This document shows positions 38,425 through 45,962 of a stretch of DNA of 51,742 nucleotides, in pieces. The DNA is from Rhodococcus sp. KRD162 (GTDB taxonomy: Bacteria > Actinomycetota > Actinomycetes > Mycobacteriales > Mycobacteriaceae): NCBI RefSeq assembly GCF_017168335.1, contig NZ_JABFAU010000015.1, positions 169,995 through 221,736 on the forward strand, given 5' to 3'. Each line of letters begins with the position of its first letter. Position 1 is the first letter of the stretch. Made by a program: the position numbers and the translations under genes. The notes below the pieces were generated by a model. It was given only the letters and a program-made list of their open reading frames with translations. It ran no database searches and was not told the origin of the DNA.

Positions 38425-38440
38425 CTTACCGAGCAGTAAG
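38425..38440. promoter_or_regulatory. Inverted repeat just upstream of the DUF4442 gene
   Basis: CTTAC, six bases, GTAAG, about ten bases before the ATG at 38449. It resembles the size of a TetR-type half-site pair and could be an operator; no regulator gene is adjacent. Confidence 0.35.
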
Positions 38441-38448
38441 GTAGCGCC

Positions 38449-38943
38449 ATGACTGCTCTCGAGAACACCACCGGTGCCACCTATCGCGCCTGGTCGAAGC
38501 TACCGAACAACACAATAGGCTCCATCGTGTTCTCGGTCGGGATGTGCCTTCGAGTTCCCTACTTCTCTTCCGTGCTTCCGCGGGTGGTGGCGCTCGAACC
38601 TGGTCGCTGCGAAGTGACCGCCCCCAAATGGTTCGGAGTTCGGAACCACCTCGGCACGTTCCACGCCATCGCTGCCTGCAATCTGGCCGAAGTAGCAATG
38701 GGCATGCTCGCCGAGGCCACGGTACCGACGACGCACCGTTGGATTCCCAAGTCGATGAACGTCCGCTACCTGACCAAGGCCACCACGTCCCTGCGCGCGG
38801 TGGCCGAACTCGACGCGGTTCCCGTTTTCGAATCCGTCACCGAGGGGTTCGACATCGTCGTCCCGGTCTCGATCCGCGACACCGCCGGCGTCGAGGTGGT
38901 CCATGCGGACATCACGATCTGGGTCTCTGCTGCATCCCGTTGA
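38449..38943 (+). CDS. DUF4442 hotdog-fold protein (putative thioesterase)
   Basis: 164 residues. The central NHLGTFHAIAACNLAEVAMG helix followed by beta strands fits the DUF4442 branch of the hotdog superfamily, whose members usually hydrolyse acyl-CoA thioesters. The substrate is unknown. The gene is divergent from rpsJ and 12 bases before the prephenate dehydrogenase. Confidence 0.75.
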   Translation: MTALENTTGATYRAWSKLPNNTIGSIVFSVGMCLRVPYFSSVLPRVVALEPGRCEVTAPKWFGVRNHLGTFHAIAACNLAEVAMGMLAEATVPTTHRWIPKSMNVRYLTKATTSLRAVAELDAVPVFESVTEGFDIVVPVSIRDTAGVEVVHADITIWVSAASR

Positions 38944-38955
38944 CATACTCGAACG

Positions 38956-39864
38956 ATGAACGCGCAGATGCAATCGGATTCCGGTGACTCGGTAGTGGTG
39001 GTCGGCGGGACCGGAGCCGTGGGCCGCCTACTGGTCGACCTGGTGCGTGCGGACGGTATCCCCGTGACGGTCGTCGACGTACACGACGGTTCGCCGGAAG
39101 GCACCTCCGCTGCGACCATCGGCGACATCACTGCACCGAACGAGCAGACGGAAGCGGTACTGCAGCGCGCCGCGACGGTGATTCTGGCAGTTCCCGAGTC
39201 CGTTGCGCTCGCTGCGGACCTGTCTGCGGTACGCGCCGACGCACTGCTGGTGGAGACCTTGTCGGTCAAGTCCGGTTTCGCGCGCCACCTGGGCGAGAGG
39301 AATCGGAGCGGCAACGTAGTAGGTATCAATCCCATGTTCGCACCGTCGCTGGGGATGGCCGGCAGGCCGGTGGCCGCAGTCGTCCATCGCGACGGCCCCT
39401 CGGTGCAGGACTTTCTCGACAGCATCGCGCGGTGGGGTGGCCGGGTGGTCCTGCTGGACGCAGAACGCCACGATCGTCTCGCGGCGGCGACGCAGGCGCT
39501 GACACACGCCAGCGTCCTCGCGTTCGGCCTCGCTCTGGCCGAACTCGATCTGCCGTTCGTGGACATCGATGCCGTCGCACCTCCCCCGCACACGACTCTC
39601 CTGGCGGTTCTCGCTCGAATCACAGGCGGCGAACCCGAGGTCTACTGGGATGTTCAGGCAGGCAATCCGTATGCCGCCGAGGCCAGAGCCGCTCTGGCCC
39701 GATCGGCACGCGCACTGACCGAGACCGTCGAATCCGGCTCCGAGGAGGAGTTCGCTCGTCTGGTGAGCGAGGCAGAGGTTGCTCTCGGCGGAAGCGGCGA
39801 TCGGTATCGAGCCGTGTGCGCGGAGATGTTCGGTATCGTTCGAGGCAGCGGTGGTGTTCGATGA
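38956..39864 (+). CDS. Prephenate dehydrogenase
   Basis: 302 residues. It converts prephenate to 4-hydroxyphenylpyruvate in tyrosine synthesis. The Rossmann dinucleotide motif GGTGAVG is at residues 17-23. INPMFAPSLGMAGRPV and the helical C-terminal domain (ATQALTHASVLAFGLALAEL) match the TyrA dimerisation region. No chorismate mutase or ACT domain is fused. Confidence 0.85.
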   Translation: MNAQMQSDSGDSVVVVGGTGAVGRLLVDLVRADGIPVTVVDVHDGSPEGTSAATIGDITAPNEQTEAVLQRAATVILAVPESVALAADLSAVRADALLVETLSVKSGFARHLGERNRSGNVVGINPMFAPSLGMAGRPVAAVVHRDGPSVQDFLDSIARWGGRVVLLDAERHDRLAAATQALTHASVLAFGLALAELDLPFVDIDAVAPPPHTTLLAVLARITGGEPEVYWDVQAGNPYAAEARAALARSARALTETVESGSEEEFARLVSEAEVALGGSGDRYRAVCAEMFGIVRGSGGVR

Positions 39865-39928
39865 CCAGGAATCACACGAACGCGAAGCAGATCAACGCTC
39901 GCAGGTGACCCCGCTCGTCCGAAACCCA

Positions 39929-40087
39929 CTCGGTCGACACACGCTCGGTCGACAAAGCACTCGGTCGACAAAGCACTCGGTCGACACAACACTCGGTCGA
40001 CACAACACTCGGTCGACACAACACTCGGTCGACACAACACTCGGTCGACACAACACTCGGTCGACACAACACTCGGTCGACACAACA
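39929..40087 (+). repeat. Tandem repeat, ten units of about 16 bp
   Basis: Unit CTCGGTCGACACAACA. The first copy (39929-39943) is 15 bp, the next two end AAAGCA, and the last seven (39976-40087) are identical. Each unit contains the palindrome GTCGAC. The array ends 17 bases before the diiron oxygenase start and directly abuts its GGAGG ribosome-binding site. It has no spacers, so it is not a CRISPR. Confidence 0.97.
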
Positions 40088-40104
40088 CGGAGGCGAGGCA
40101 CTCG

Positions 40105-41058
40105 ATGTTGGAACAGCCGTCGTTGCCGGAGTTCGACTCCGACGATGTCGTGGAGAGCGCGGTCGTCGCACGATTGGCCAAGAATTGGGCGCAACGCGCA
40201 ACGGTGAAGAAGCCCGAGCCCGAGCTGGACGATCTGTTCGATACCTCGAAACAGGATTTTCCCGATGCGTTGATTCCCTTCGGTGAGCACGACACCTTCA
40301 CCGGTGCCAGCCCCGAGCAACAGGATCGCCTGCGCGCGTGGGGGTGGATCGCCTTCAACAAGAACGTGATGGACGTCGAGCAGCACGTCGTACATCCCGG
40401 CTTCGCACTTCTTGCGCAGGACGCCTTCGAGACCGGCATGGGCGATACCCTCGCCGTGGCGGTGACCCAGGCGATGGTCGACGAGCAGTACCACACTCTG
40501 ATGCACCTCAACGCGAGCGCGGCTACCCGTCGGGGGCGCGGTTGGGCCCTGTCGGAGCGCGCCCTGCCCTTCAGCTCCACTGTGCGTCGGCAACGCACGG
40601 CGCAGGCAACCAGCGAGGACCCCTGGTCGGCTGCGATCAGCTCGCTGGCGTTCATGACAGTGGCGGAGATCTCCATCACATCCTATTTGGACCTGATCGA
40701 GGACGACGACGTCATTCAGCCCATCAATCGCGCAACGGTGAAGTTGCACAACCGCGATGAGTACTGCCACGCCTCGATCGCCGACGACATGGCCGCGATC
40801 GTCTTCGAACGCCTCGGATCGAACGACCGACAGAAGTTTCTCGACGGACTCGTCGACGGCATGGATGCGTTCTCGAGCAGCGATTTCTCCACCTGGGGAC
40901 GCATTCTCGAACTCGAGGGCGTGCGCGGAGCCGAACAGATGCTGGCCGATGTAGAGCAGGACAGCAGTCGCCGTGCTCTGGTGCAGGACTACAGCGGATT
41001 GCGCTCACTGTGCCGAAAGCTCGATGTCGAAGACAGTATCGATATCGACTGGGGGTGA
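40105..41058 (+). CDS. AurF-type diiron N-oxygenase family protein
   Basis: 317 residues. The seven iron ligands of AurF (p-aminobenzoate N-oxygenase) have exact counterparts: Glu92, Glu127, His130, Glu188, His215, Glu219 and His222, with spacing identical to AurF except for one extra residue between His130 and Glu188. Motifs are VDEQYHTLMH, MTVAEIS and LHNRDEYCH. Members oxidise arylamines or hydroxylate substrates in natural-product and lipid pathways; the substrate here is unknown. GGAGGCGAGG precedes the ATG, immediately after a 16-bp tandem repeat. An ABC exporter follows. Confidence 0.85.
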   Translation: MLEQPSLPEFDSDDVVESAVVARLAKNWAQRATVKKPEPELDDLFDTSKQDFPDALIPFGEHDTFTGASPEQQDRLRAWGWIAFNKNVMDVEQHVVHPGFALLAQDAFETGMGDTLAVAVTQAMVDEQYHTLMHLNASAATRRGRGWALSERALPFSSTVRRQRTAQATSEDPWSAAISSLAFMTVAEISITSYLDLIEDDDVIQPINRATVKLHNRDEYCHASIADDMAAIVFERLGSNDRQKFLDGLVDGMDAFSSSDFSTWGRILELEGVRGAEQMLADVEQDSSRRALVQDYSGLRSLCRKLDVEDSIDIDWG

Positions 41059-41178
41059 CTGCGGAGCTCACTCGGCCATGCCTCACAGGTAACATTTCCG
41101 CGGAATTGCGGTATCAAGTAGTGGCCATCGATCCTCGGGGTCCGGTCCCACCATTCGTCCCAACAGCTCGGAGATTCG

Positions 41179-42150
41179 ATGTCGTCAGCTCAGCACGCAG
41201 CAGTACACGTGGAGGACGTACACAAGTCCTTCGGCGATGTGCATGCGCTGCGCGGCATCAGCTTCTCCGCCGAGCGGGGCACCGTTCTGGGCATCCTCGG
41301 CCCGAACGGCGCCGGTAAGACGACGACGGTGAAGGTCCTGTCCACTCTGATCGCACCCGACAGCGGCCGCGCCTTCGTCGCCGGCCACGATGTCGCCGCC
41401 GAGGCGGCGGCAGTACGCCGCTCGATCATGATGACCGGGCAGTACGCGGCGCTCGACGACACGCTCTCGGGCCGCGAGAACATCGAACTGTTCGGCCGCC
41501 TGATGGGTCTGGACAAGAAGGCCGCCAAGTCCCGCGCCAAGGCGCTGCTCGACGAGTTCGACCTGGCCGACACCGGCAAGCGTCCGGTGCGCGGCTACTC
41601 GGGCGGAATGCGTCGCCGCATCGACATCGCCTGCGGATTGGTCGTTCGGCCGGAGGTGGTGTTCTTGGACGAACCGACCACCGGTCTCGACCCTCGCAGC
41701 AGGCAAGGGGTGTGGTCGTTGGTCGAGGCACTGAAATCGCAGGGCATCACGGTGCTGTTGACGACGCAGTACCTCGAAGAAGCCGATGTCCTCAGCGACA
41801 ACATCATCGTCATCGACAAGGGCACCGTCATCGCGGAGGGCACGTCGGATCAACTCAAGGCCATGACCGGCGGCAGCTACTGCGAGGTGGTACCGCTCGA
41901 TCCCGGTCAGCTGCGCGCGGCCGCCGACGCGCTGGGCGAGATGGTTCCCGCGGCCGTCCACGCCGAGATCACCGCGTCGTCGGACCGACTGTCGGTTCCG
42001 GCTCCCGATGGTGCCGCCACTTTGTCCGAGATCCTGCGCCGGGTCGACGCAGCGGGAATCGTACTGGCCGACATCGCACTGCGTCGGCCCTCGCTCGACG
42101 ACGTGTTCCTCACCCTCACCGGGCATTCGCAGACGAGTTCGAGCTCATGA
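41179..42150 (+). CDS. DrrA-type ABC transporter ATPase
   Basis: 323 residues. Walker A GPNGAGKT is at residues 41-48, the signature is YSGGMRRRID, Walker B VVFLDEPTTGLDPRS. The usual H-loop His is replaced by Gln (LLTTQYLEEAD), as in daunorubicin-resistance DrrA proteins. The DrrA-type C-terminal domain is present. It powers two permeases encoded next, the first overlapping by ATGA. Exported compound unknown. Confidence 0.92.
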   Translation: MSSAQHAAVHVEDVHKSFGDVHALRGISFSAERGTVLGILGPNGAGKTTTVKVLSTLIAPDSGRAFVAGHDVAAEAAAVRRSIMMTGQYAALDDTLSGRENIELFGRLMGLDKKAAKSRAKALLDEFDLADTGKRPVRGYSGGMRRRIDIACGLVVRPEVVFLDEPTTGLDPRSRQGVWSLVEALKSQGITVLLTTQYLEEADVLSDNIIVIDKGTVIAEGTSDQLKAMTGGSYCEVVPLDPGQLRAAADALGEMVPAAVHAEITASSDRLSVPAPDGAATLSEILRRVDAAGIVLADIALRRPSLDDVFLTLTGHSQTSSSS

Positions 42151-43007
42151 CGGCCACGACGCGAGGGGTATCGAAGTCGCACGCCGTCACGGCACCGCGA
42201 GCCGCGACCGGGTCGACGACGCAGCAGCAGCCCAAGCGGCGCTCTCGAACACGGCCCTCCGGCTTCGTCCAGTGGCAGGCCCTCACCGGCCGTGCACTGT
42301 GGACGATGCTCACCAAGGGCGAGTTGCTGATCGCGGTCATCGCTCCGCTGATCTTCACCATCGGTTTCTACCTTCCCCTCAAGTTCGTGATGGGCCTGCA
42401 AGGCATCAATTACGCACAGTTCCTTATGCCGATCATCGTGTTGCAGGCGATGGCGTTCACCGCTATCTCCGCGGCGCAGCGGGCATCGACGGAGGCGATG
42501 AGCGGGCTGAATTCCCGTTTGAAGACGATGCCCGTCGTGCGCGGTGTCCCGTTGGTGGCGCGAATCTCGAGCGGTGTCGTCCGCTCACTGGTCTCGCTCG
42601 TATCGGCCCTCGGATTCGGCTACGTCATCGGTTTCCGCTTCACTGCAGGATTCGGTCAGGCCGTGTTGTTCTGCACCCTCGCCATGCTGATCAGCACCAC
42701 GTTGTCGATCGGTGCCGACGCGATCGGGACACTGTCGAAGAGTCCGGAGGCGACCAGCCAGGTGCTGACCCTCCCCCAGCTCATTCTCGGTATGGCCTCG
42801 TGCGGGTTCGTTCCGGAAAGCGGATTTCCAGAACTCATCCGACCGTTCGTCCGCAATCAACCGATCTCGCAGTTCTCCTTCGCGATGCGAGACATGGCCG
42901 AAGGCGGAGTCAGCTTCCAGGTGTTGTGGCCGTCCCTCGCCTGGGTGGCCGGCTTGATCCTGTTCTTCGTCCCGCTCGCCATCTGGGCGAGCTCGAGACC
43001 GGAATGA
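42147..43007 (+). CDS. ABC-2 type permease (DrrB-like, 1)
   Basis: 286 residues. About 50 cytoplasmic residues, then six hydrophobic segments from ELLIAVIAPLIFTIGFYLPL onward. The layout, with a periplasmic PESGFPELIRPFVRNQPISQ loop, matches DrrB-type permeases. ATG 42147 overlaps the ATPase stop. Confidence 0.88.
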   Translation: MTATTRGVSKSHAVTAPRAATGSTTQQQPKRRSRTRPSGFVQWQALTGRALWTMLTKGELLIAVIAPLIFTIGFYLPLKFVMGLQGINYAQFLMPIIVLQAMAFTAISAAQRASTEAMSGLNSRLKTMPVVRGVPLVARISSGVVRSLVSLVSALGFGYVIGFRFTAGFGQAVLFCTLAMLISTTLSIGADAIGTLSKSPEATSQVLTLPQLILGMASCGFVPESGFPELIRPFVRNQPISQFSFAMRDMAEGGVSFQVLWPSLAWVAGLILFFVPLAIWASSRPE

Positions 43008-43017
43008 CGAGCCCGAG

Positions 43018-43872
43018 ATGACGATGGCAGAAGCGTCGGTGAACACGCCCCGCGTATCCAACTTGACCTTTCCCGAACCGAACATGGCTCTGCGCGAAGG
43101 CTCCATCCGTGCGCTCGGGCTTCACAGCATGATCCAGGCCAAGCGACTTCTGATGCGATGGATGCGCGATCCGTCGACGATGATTCAAGCGTTGCTGTAC
43201 CCCGCGCTGATGCTGGTCATGTTCCGAGTCGTGCTCGGAAACTCGATTTCCGCAGCCACCGGATCCCCCGCGATCTACGGCCAGGTCCCGATGATCGCTC
43301 TGGTCGGGGCCATGTTCGGGTCCATCGTCAGTGCGGTCGGCCTCAAGGGCGAACGGAAATCGGGTTTGTTGTCTCGGTTCTGGACCACTCCCACGCACCG
43401 TGCCGCCGGTCTGCTGGGCAGAATGATCGCCGAAGCGGTTCGAGTACTCGTCACCACCATCGTCATCACCTGCGCGGGTGTGGCGTTGGGATTCAGATTC
43501 ACCCAGGGGATTTCGGCAGGCATCCTGTTGATCGTGATTCCGGTCGTTTTCGGCATCGGGTTCGCGGTGATGATCACGTTCCTGGCCACCGTCGCCGGGG
43601 ACGCACCGCTGGTCGAGGTCGTGTCGATCTTCGCCACGCTGCTCATGTTCTTCAACGCCGGTTTCGTACCCGTCCTCGCGTACCCGACGTGGCTCCAACC
43701 GGTCGTCGCTGCCCAGCCGATGTCGGTCGCGGTCAACGCGATGCGCAACCTGGCGATGGGCGGGCCGGTTCTGACGCCGGTGTTGCACACCCTTGCGTGG
43801 TCGCTCGGCATGGCAGTGGTATTTCTGATCCCCGCAATCCGCGGGTACAAGAAAGCTTCGTCGTCCGGCTGA
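43018..43872 (+). CDS. ABC-2 type permease (DrrC-like, 2)
   Basis: 284 residues with six hydrophobic segments. SGLLSRFWTTPTHRAAGLLG is the conserved cytoplasmic motif of ABC-2 exporters, and the loop YPTWLQPVVAAQPMSVAVNA parallels the partner permease. It lies ten bases after that gene, so the two and the ATPase should form one exporter. Confidence 0.88.
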   Translation: MTMAEASVNTPRVSNLTFPEPNMALREGSIRALGLHSMIQAKRLLMRWMRDPSTMIQALLYPALMLVMFRVVLGNSISAATGSPAIYGQVPMIALVGAMFGSIVSAVGLKGERKSGLLSRFWTTPTHRAAGLLGRMIAEAVRVLVTTIVITCAGVALGFRFTQGISAGILLIVIPVVFGIGFAVMITFLATVAGDAPLVEVVSIFATLLMFFNAGFVPVLAYPTWLQPVVAAQPMSVAVNAMRNLAMGGPVLTPVLHTLAWSLGMAVVFLIPAIRGYKKASSSG

Positions 43873-43914
43873 TCCCACGATGGTCGGTGGCCGTCTTCTG
43901 CATCGGAGGTTCTC

Positions 43915-44808
43915 GTGGTCGACCTGGCTCGGCCCGAGCATCCGTCTGTGTCGGTGGTGATTCCCGTCGGTGGCCTCGAACCGTACTTGGACGCACAATT
44001 GCAGGCGCTGGCCGATCAAGATACCGATTGTCCGTTCGACGTACTGCTGGCTGACAACACAGGAGCCCAACACCTCGGCTCGTACGTTCTCGACCACCCG
44101 TTACGGCAACGGCTGCAGCTCAGATCGATCGATGCTTCGGGCGACGTCGGGGCCGGTCATGCACGCAACTGCGGAGCGCGCGAGGCGTCGGGCGAGCTGT
44201 TGGCGTTCTGCGACGCCGACGACGTGGTGCACCCGAACTGGCTCAGGACACTCCTGGACATGGCCCCGTCCTTCGATGTCGTCGGCACTGCCGTGGAAAC
44301 CGAGACGCTCAACAGTGCACAGCAGCTGTCGTGGACACCGACGGTGCCGCCGGAGAAGCAGGGCCGCACCAATTTCCTGCCGTTCGCGATCGGCGCGAGC
44401 ATGGCGTGCTGGGCATCGGTGTACCGCGATCTCGGCGGGATGGACAACCGCTTCAGGGCGAGCCAGGACGTGGAGTTCGGTTGGCGCGCGCAACTAGCGG
44501 GCTACAGCCTGGGATTCAGCGCCGAGGCGGTGGTGGCGTATCGGCTTCGAGCGGAGTTGCGCCCACTACTGCGTCAGTCCTTTCGTCTCGGGTACGGCTT
44601 CGCCAAGCTTCGCGGCATCTATCGGCAGCGCGGGTGCCCTGCTCTCGGGATGCGACGGGTCGCCTCCTGGTGGATGGCATTGCTGCTGCGTAATCCCGCG
44701 CTGCCGACGTCTCTGACGGGGATGTCGCGGGGGCATTGGCTGCGTGCGGTCGCCATCCGAGCCGGCGAGCTTCGTGCAGGTATCAGGTACGGCGCATTCG
44801 GTTGGTGA
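43915..44808 (+). CDS. Family 2 glycosyltransferase (copy 3)
   Basis: 297 residues. SVSVVIPVGG, FDVLLADNTGAQ, GHARNCGAREASGELLAFCD with ADD, and RASQDVEFGWRAQLAG are the same motif series as in the two other copies. GTG 43915 has a GGAGG ribosome-binding site. It starts 42 bases after the exporter, so it may share its transcript. Confidence 0.85.
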   Translation: MVDLARPEHPSVSVVIPVGGLEPYLDAQLQALADQDTDCPFDVLLADNTGAQHLGSYVLDHPLRQRLQLRSIDASGDVGAGHARNCGAREASGELLAFCDADDVVHPNWLRTLLDMAPSFDVVGTAVETETLNSAQQLSWTPTVPPEKQGRTNFLPFAIGASMACWASVYRDLGGMDNRFRASQDVEFGWRAQLAGYSLGFSAEAVVAYRLRAELRPLLRQSFRLGYGFAKLRGIYRQRGCPALGMRRVASWWMALLLRNPALPTSLTGMSRGHWLRAVAIRAGELRAGIRYGAFGW

Positions 44809-44823
44809 TGTCCGCCACACTTA

Positions 44824-44847
44824 CCGGTCGACCCCCTGCTCGACCGG
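44824..44847 (+). terminator. Hairpin after glycosyltransferase copy 3
   Basis: CCGGTCGA (44824-44831) pairs with TCGACCGG (44840-44847), loop of eight bases, 15 bases past the stop. No T-tract. Confidence 0.45.
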
Positions 44848-44865
44848 CACTCGAGACCAGCACGC

Positions 44866-44895
44866 CTGTTACGGCTGTGTATCCGACTGTTACGG
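44866..44895 (+). promoter_or_regulatory. Direct repeats upstream of the lipase gene
   Basis: CTGTTACGG occurs at 44866-44874 and again at 44887-44895, 21 bp apart, two helical turns. It may be a tandem regulator site or reflect a promoter duplication. Confidence 0.35.
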
Positions 44896-44956
44896 TCGGA
44901 GTCGCACAGATGCAGGCGAGAGTGGCGTACCCGACGCCCCGGAAGAGAACGAGGCC

Positions 44957-45892
44957 ATGCCGAAGAAGTTCACGAGAGTATTGCCCATGGCGGTTGTCGT
45001 CGCCGTGGCCGGTGCCCTGTCCTTCACCGGGGCGGGTACAGCGGTAGCTGCACCCTCGCCCACCGGCACCTCCATCTCCGATACGCCGGCCCTCGAGGGT
45101 GCCAACGATTTCGGTTGCGTACCCAGCGCCGCACACCCCCGCCCGGTCGTGCTCGTGCACGGAACCAAGATGGATGCGTCCGAGTGGAAGATTCTGGCAC
45201 CGCAGTTGAAGAGCGAAGGGTACTGCGTCTTCGCGCCGAACTACGGCGGGGTCTCGCTTCTGCTCGATCCCGCCACCACGATCTGGGGTTCGGGCGATAT
45301 CGCCGAATCGGGACGTCAGATCGGCCGATTCGTCGACGAGGTCCTGGCGGCTACCGGAGCCACTCAGGTCGATCTCGTCGGTCATTCGCAGGGCGGTACG
45401 TCCTCGCGCCAGTACATGAAATTCGATGGCGGCACCGATCCGGAGGATCCCACTCGCAACAAGGTCCACACTCTGGTGACCCTCGGTGCCACCAACCACG
45501 GAACCACCTTCGGAGGATTGCAGCAGCTCTCCGAACTGCTCACCTCACTCGGCCTGCCCGGTGACGCGCTCACCCCACTGACCTACAACATGGCCGGTGC
45601 ACAGCAGTTGGTCGGCTCCACCACGCTGGCGAGCCTCAACGACGGCGGAGATGTCCAACCAGGAGTGGAGTACACCGTCATCGCGACGCGTAACGACACT
45701 GTCTCCACTCCGCCCGGAAACACCTTCCTCCGGTCCGGTGACCCGTCGATGGTGCACAACGTGTGGGTTCAGGATGTGTGCCCGTCCGCCACGACATCGC
45801 ATATCGGTCTGGTCATGGACCCCGTGCCGCTGTACATGGTCAAGTCCGCGCTCGATCCCGATTACGCGGCGACAACACCGGCACCCTGCTGA
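44957..45892 (+). CDS. Secreted alpha/beta-hydrolase lipase (class 2 triacylglycerol lipase type)
   Basis: 311 residues. Signal peptide MPKKFTRVLPMAVVVAVAGA to about residue 31 (AVA cleavage). The catalytic triad is Ser144 in GHSQG, Asp247 in ATRNDTVS and His282 in TTSHIGL. VVLVHGT forms the oxyanion loop. Two cysteines, Cys54 and one near the C-terminus, may be disulphide-bonded. ATG 44957 gives a proper signal peptide; upstream frame extension overlaps the glycosyltransferase. It should act outside the cell on esters. Confidence 0.88.
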   Translation: MPKKFTRVLPMAVVVAVAGALSFTGAGTAVAAPSPTGTSISDTPALEGANDFGCVPSAAHPRPVVLVHGTKMDASEWKILAPQLKSEGYCVFAPNYGGVSLLLDPATTIWGSGDIAESGRQIGRFVDEVLAATGATQVDLVGHSQGGTSSRQYMKFDGGTDPEDPTRNKVHTLVTLGATNHGTTFGGLQQLSELLTSLGLPGDALTPLTYNMAGAQQLVGSTTLASLNDGGDVQPGVEYTVIATRNDTVSTPPGNTFLRSGDPSMVHNVWVQDVCPSATTSHIGLVMDPVPLYMVKSALDPDYAATTPAPC

Positions 45893-45909
45893 CAATGCGC
45901 TTTCGGTAG

Positions 45910-45950
45910 CCACCGGGGCCTGAGGACATCGCGTCCTCAGGCCCCGGTGG
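45910..45950. terminator. Strong bidirectional terminator between lipase and NRPS
   Basis: CCACCGGGGCCTGAGGAC (45910-45927) pairs perfectly with 45933-45950, an 18-bp stem with a 5-base loop, between the convergent genes. Confidence 0.85.
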
Positions 45951-45962
45951 TCTTCGAAGGGG

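Larger units (their letters stand above)
37956..38448. other. Long S10-operon leader and divergent promoter region
   Basis: 493 bases without a gene. From the candidate promoter at 38366-38394 the rpsJ leader is about 400 bases. It can fold an 8-bp stem at 38190-38209 closed by a GAAA tetraloop on the transcribed strand, and an AGTCGG/CCGACT stem at 38295-38314. No known riboswitch is recognised. Confidence 0.6.

Noticed and set aside
39929..40087. Array considered as a CRISPR
   Set aside because: Units are contiguous with no unique spacers, and no cas genes are nearby.
39654..40770. Long minus-strand reading frames with repeated CVDRVLCRPSVVSTE-like peptides
   Set aside because: They exist because the 16-bp array is open in several frames; they oppose prephenate dehydrogenase and the diiron oxygenase, which have clear family motifs.
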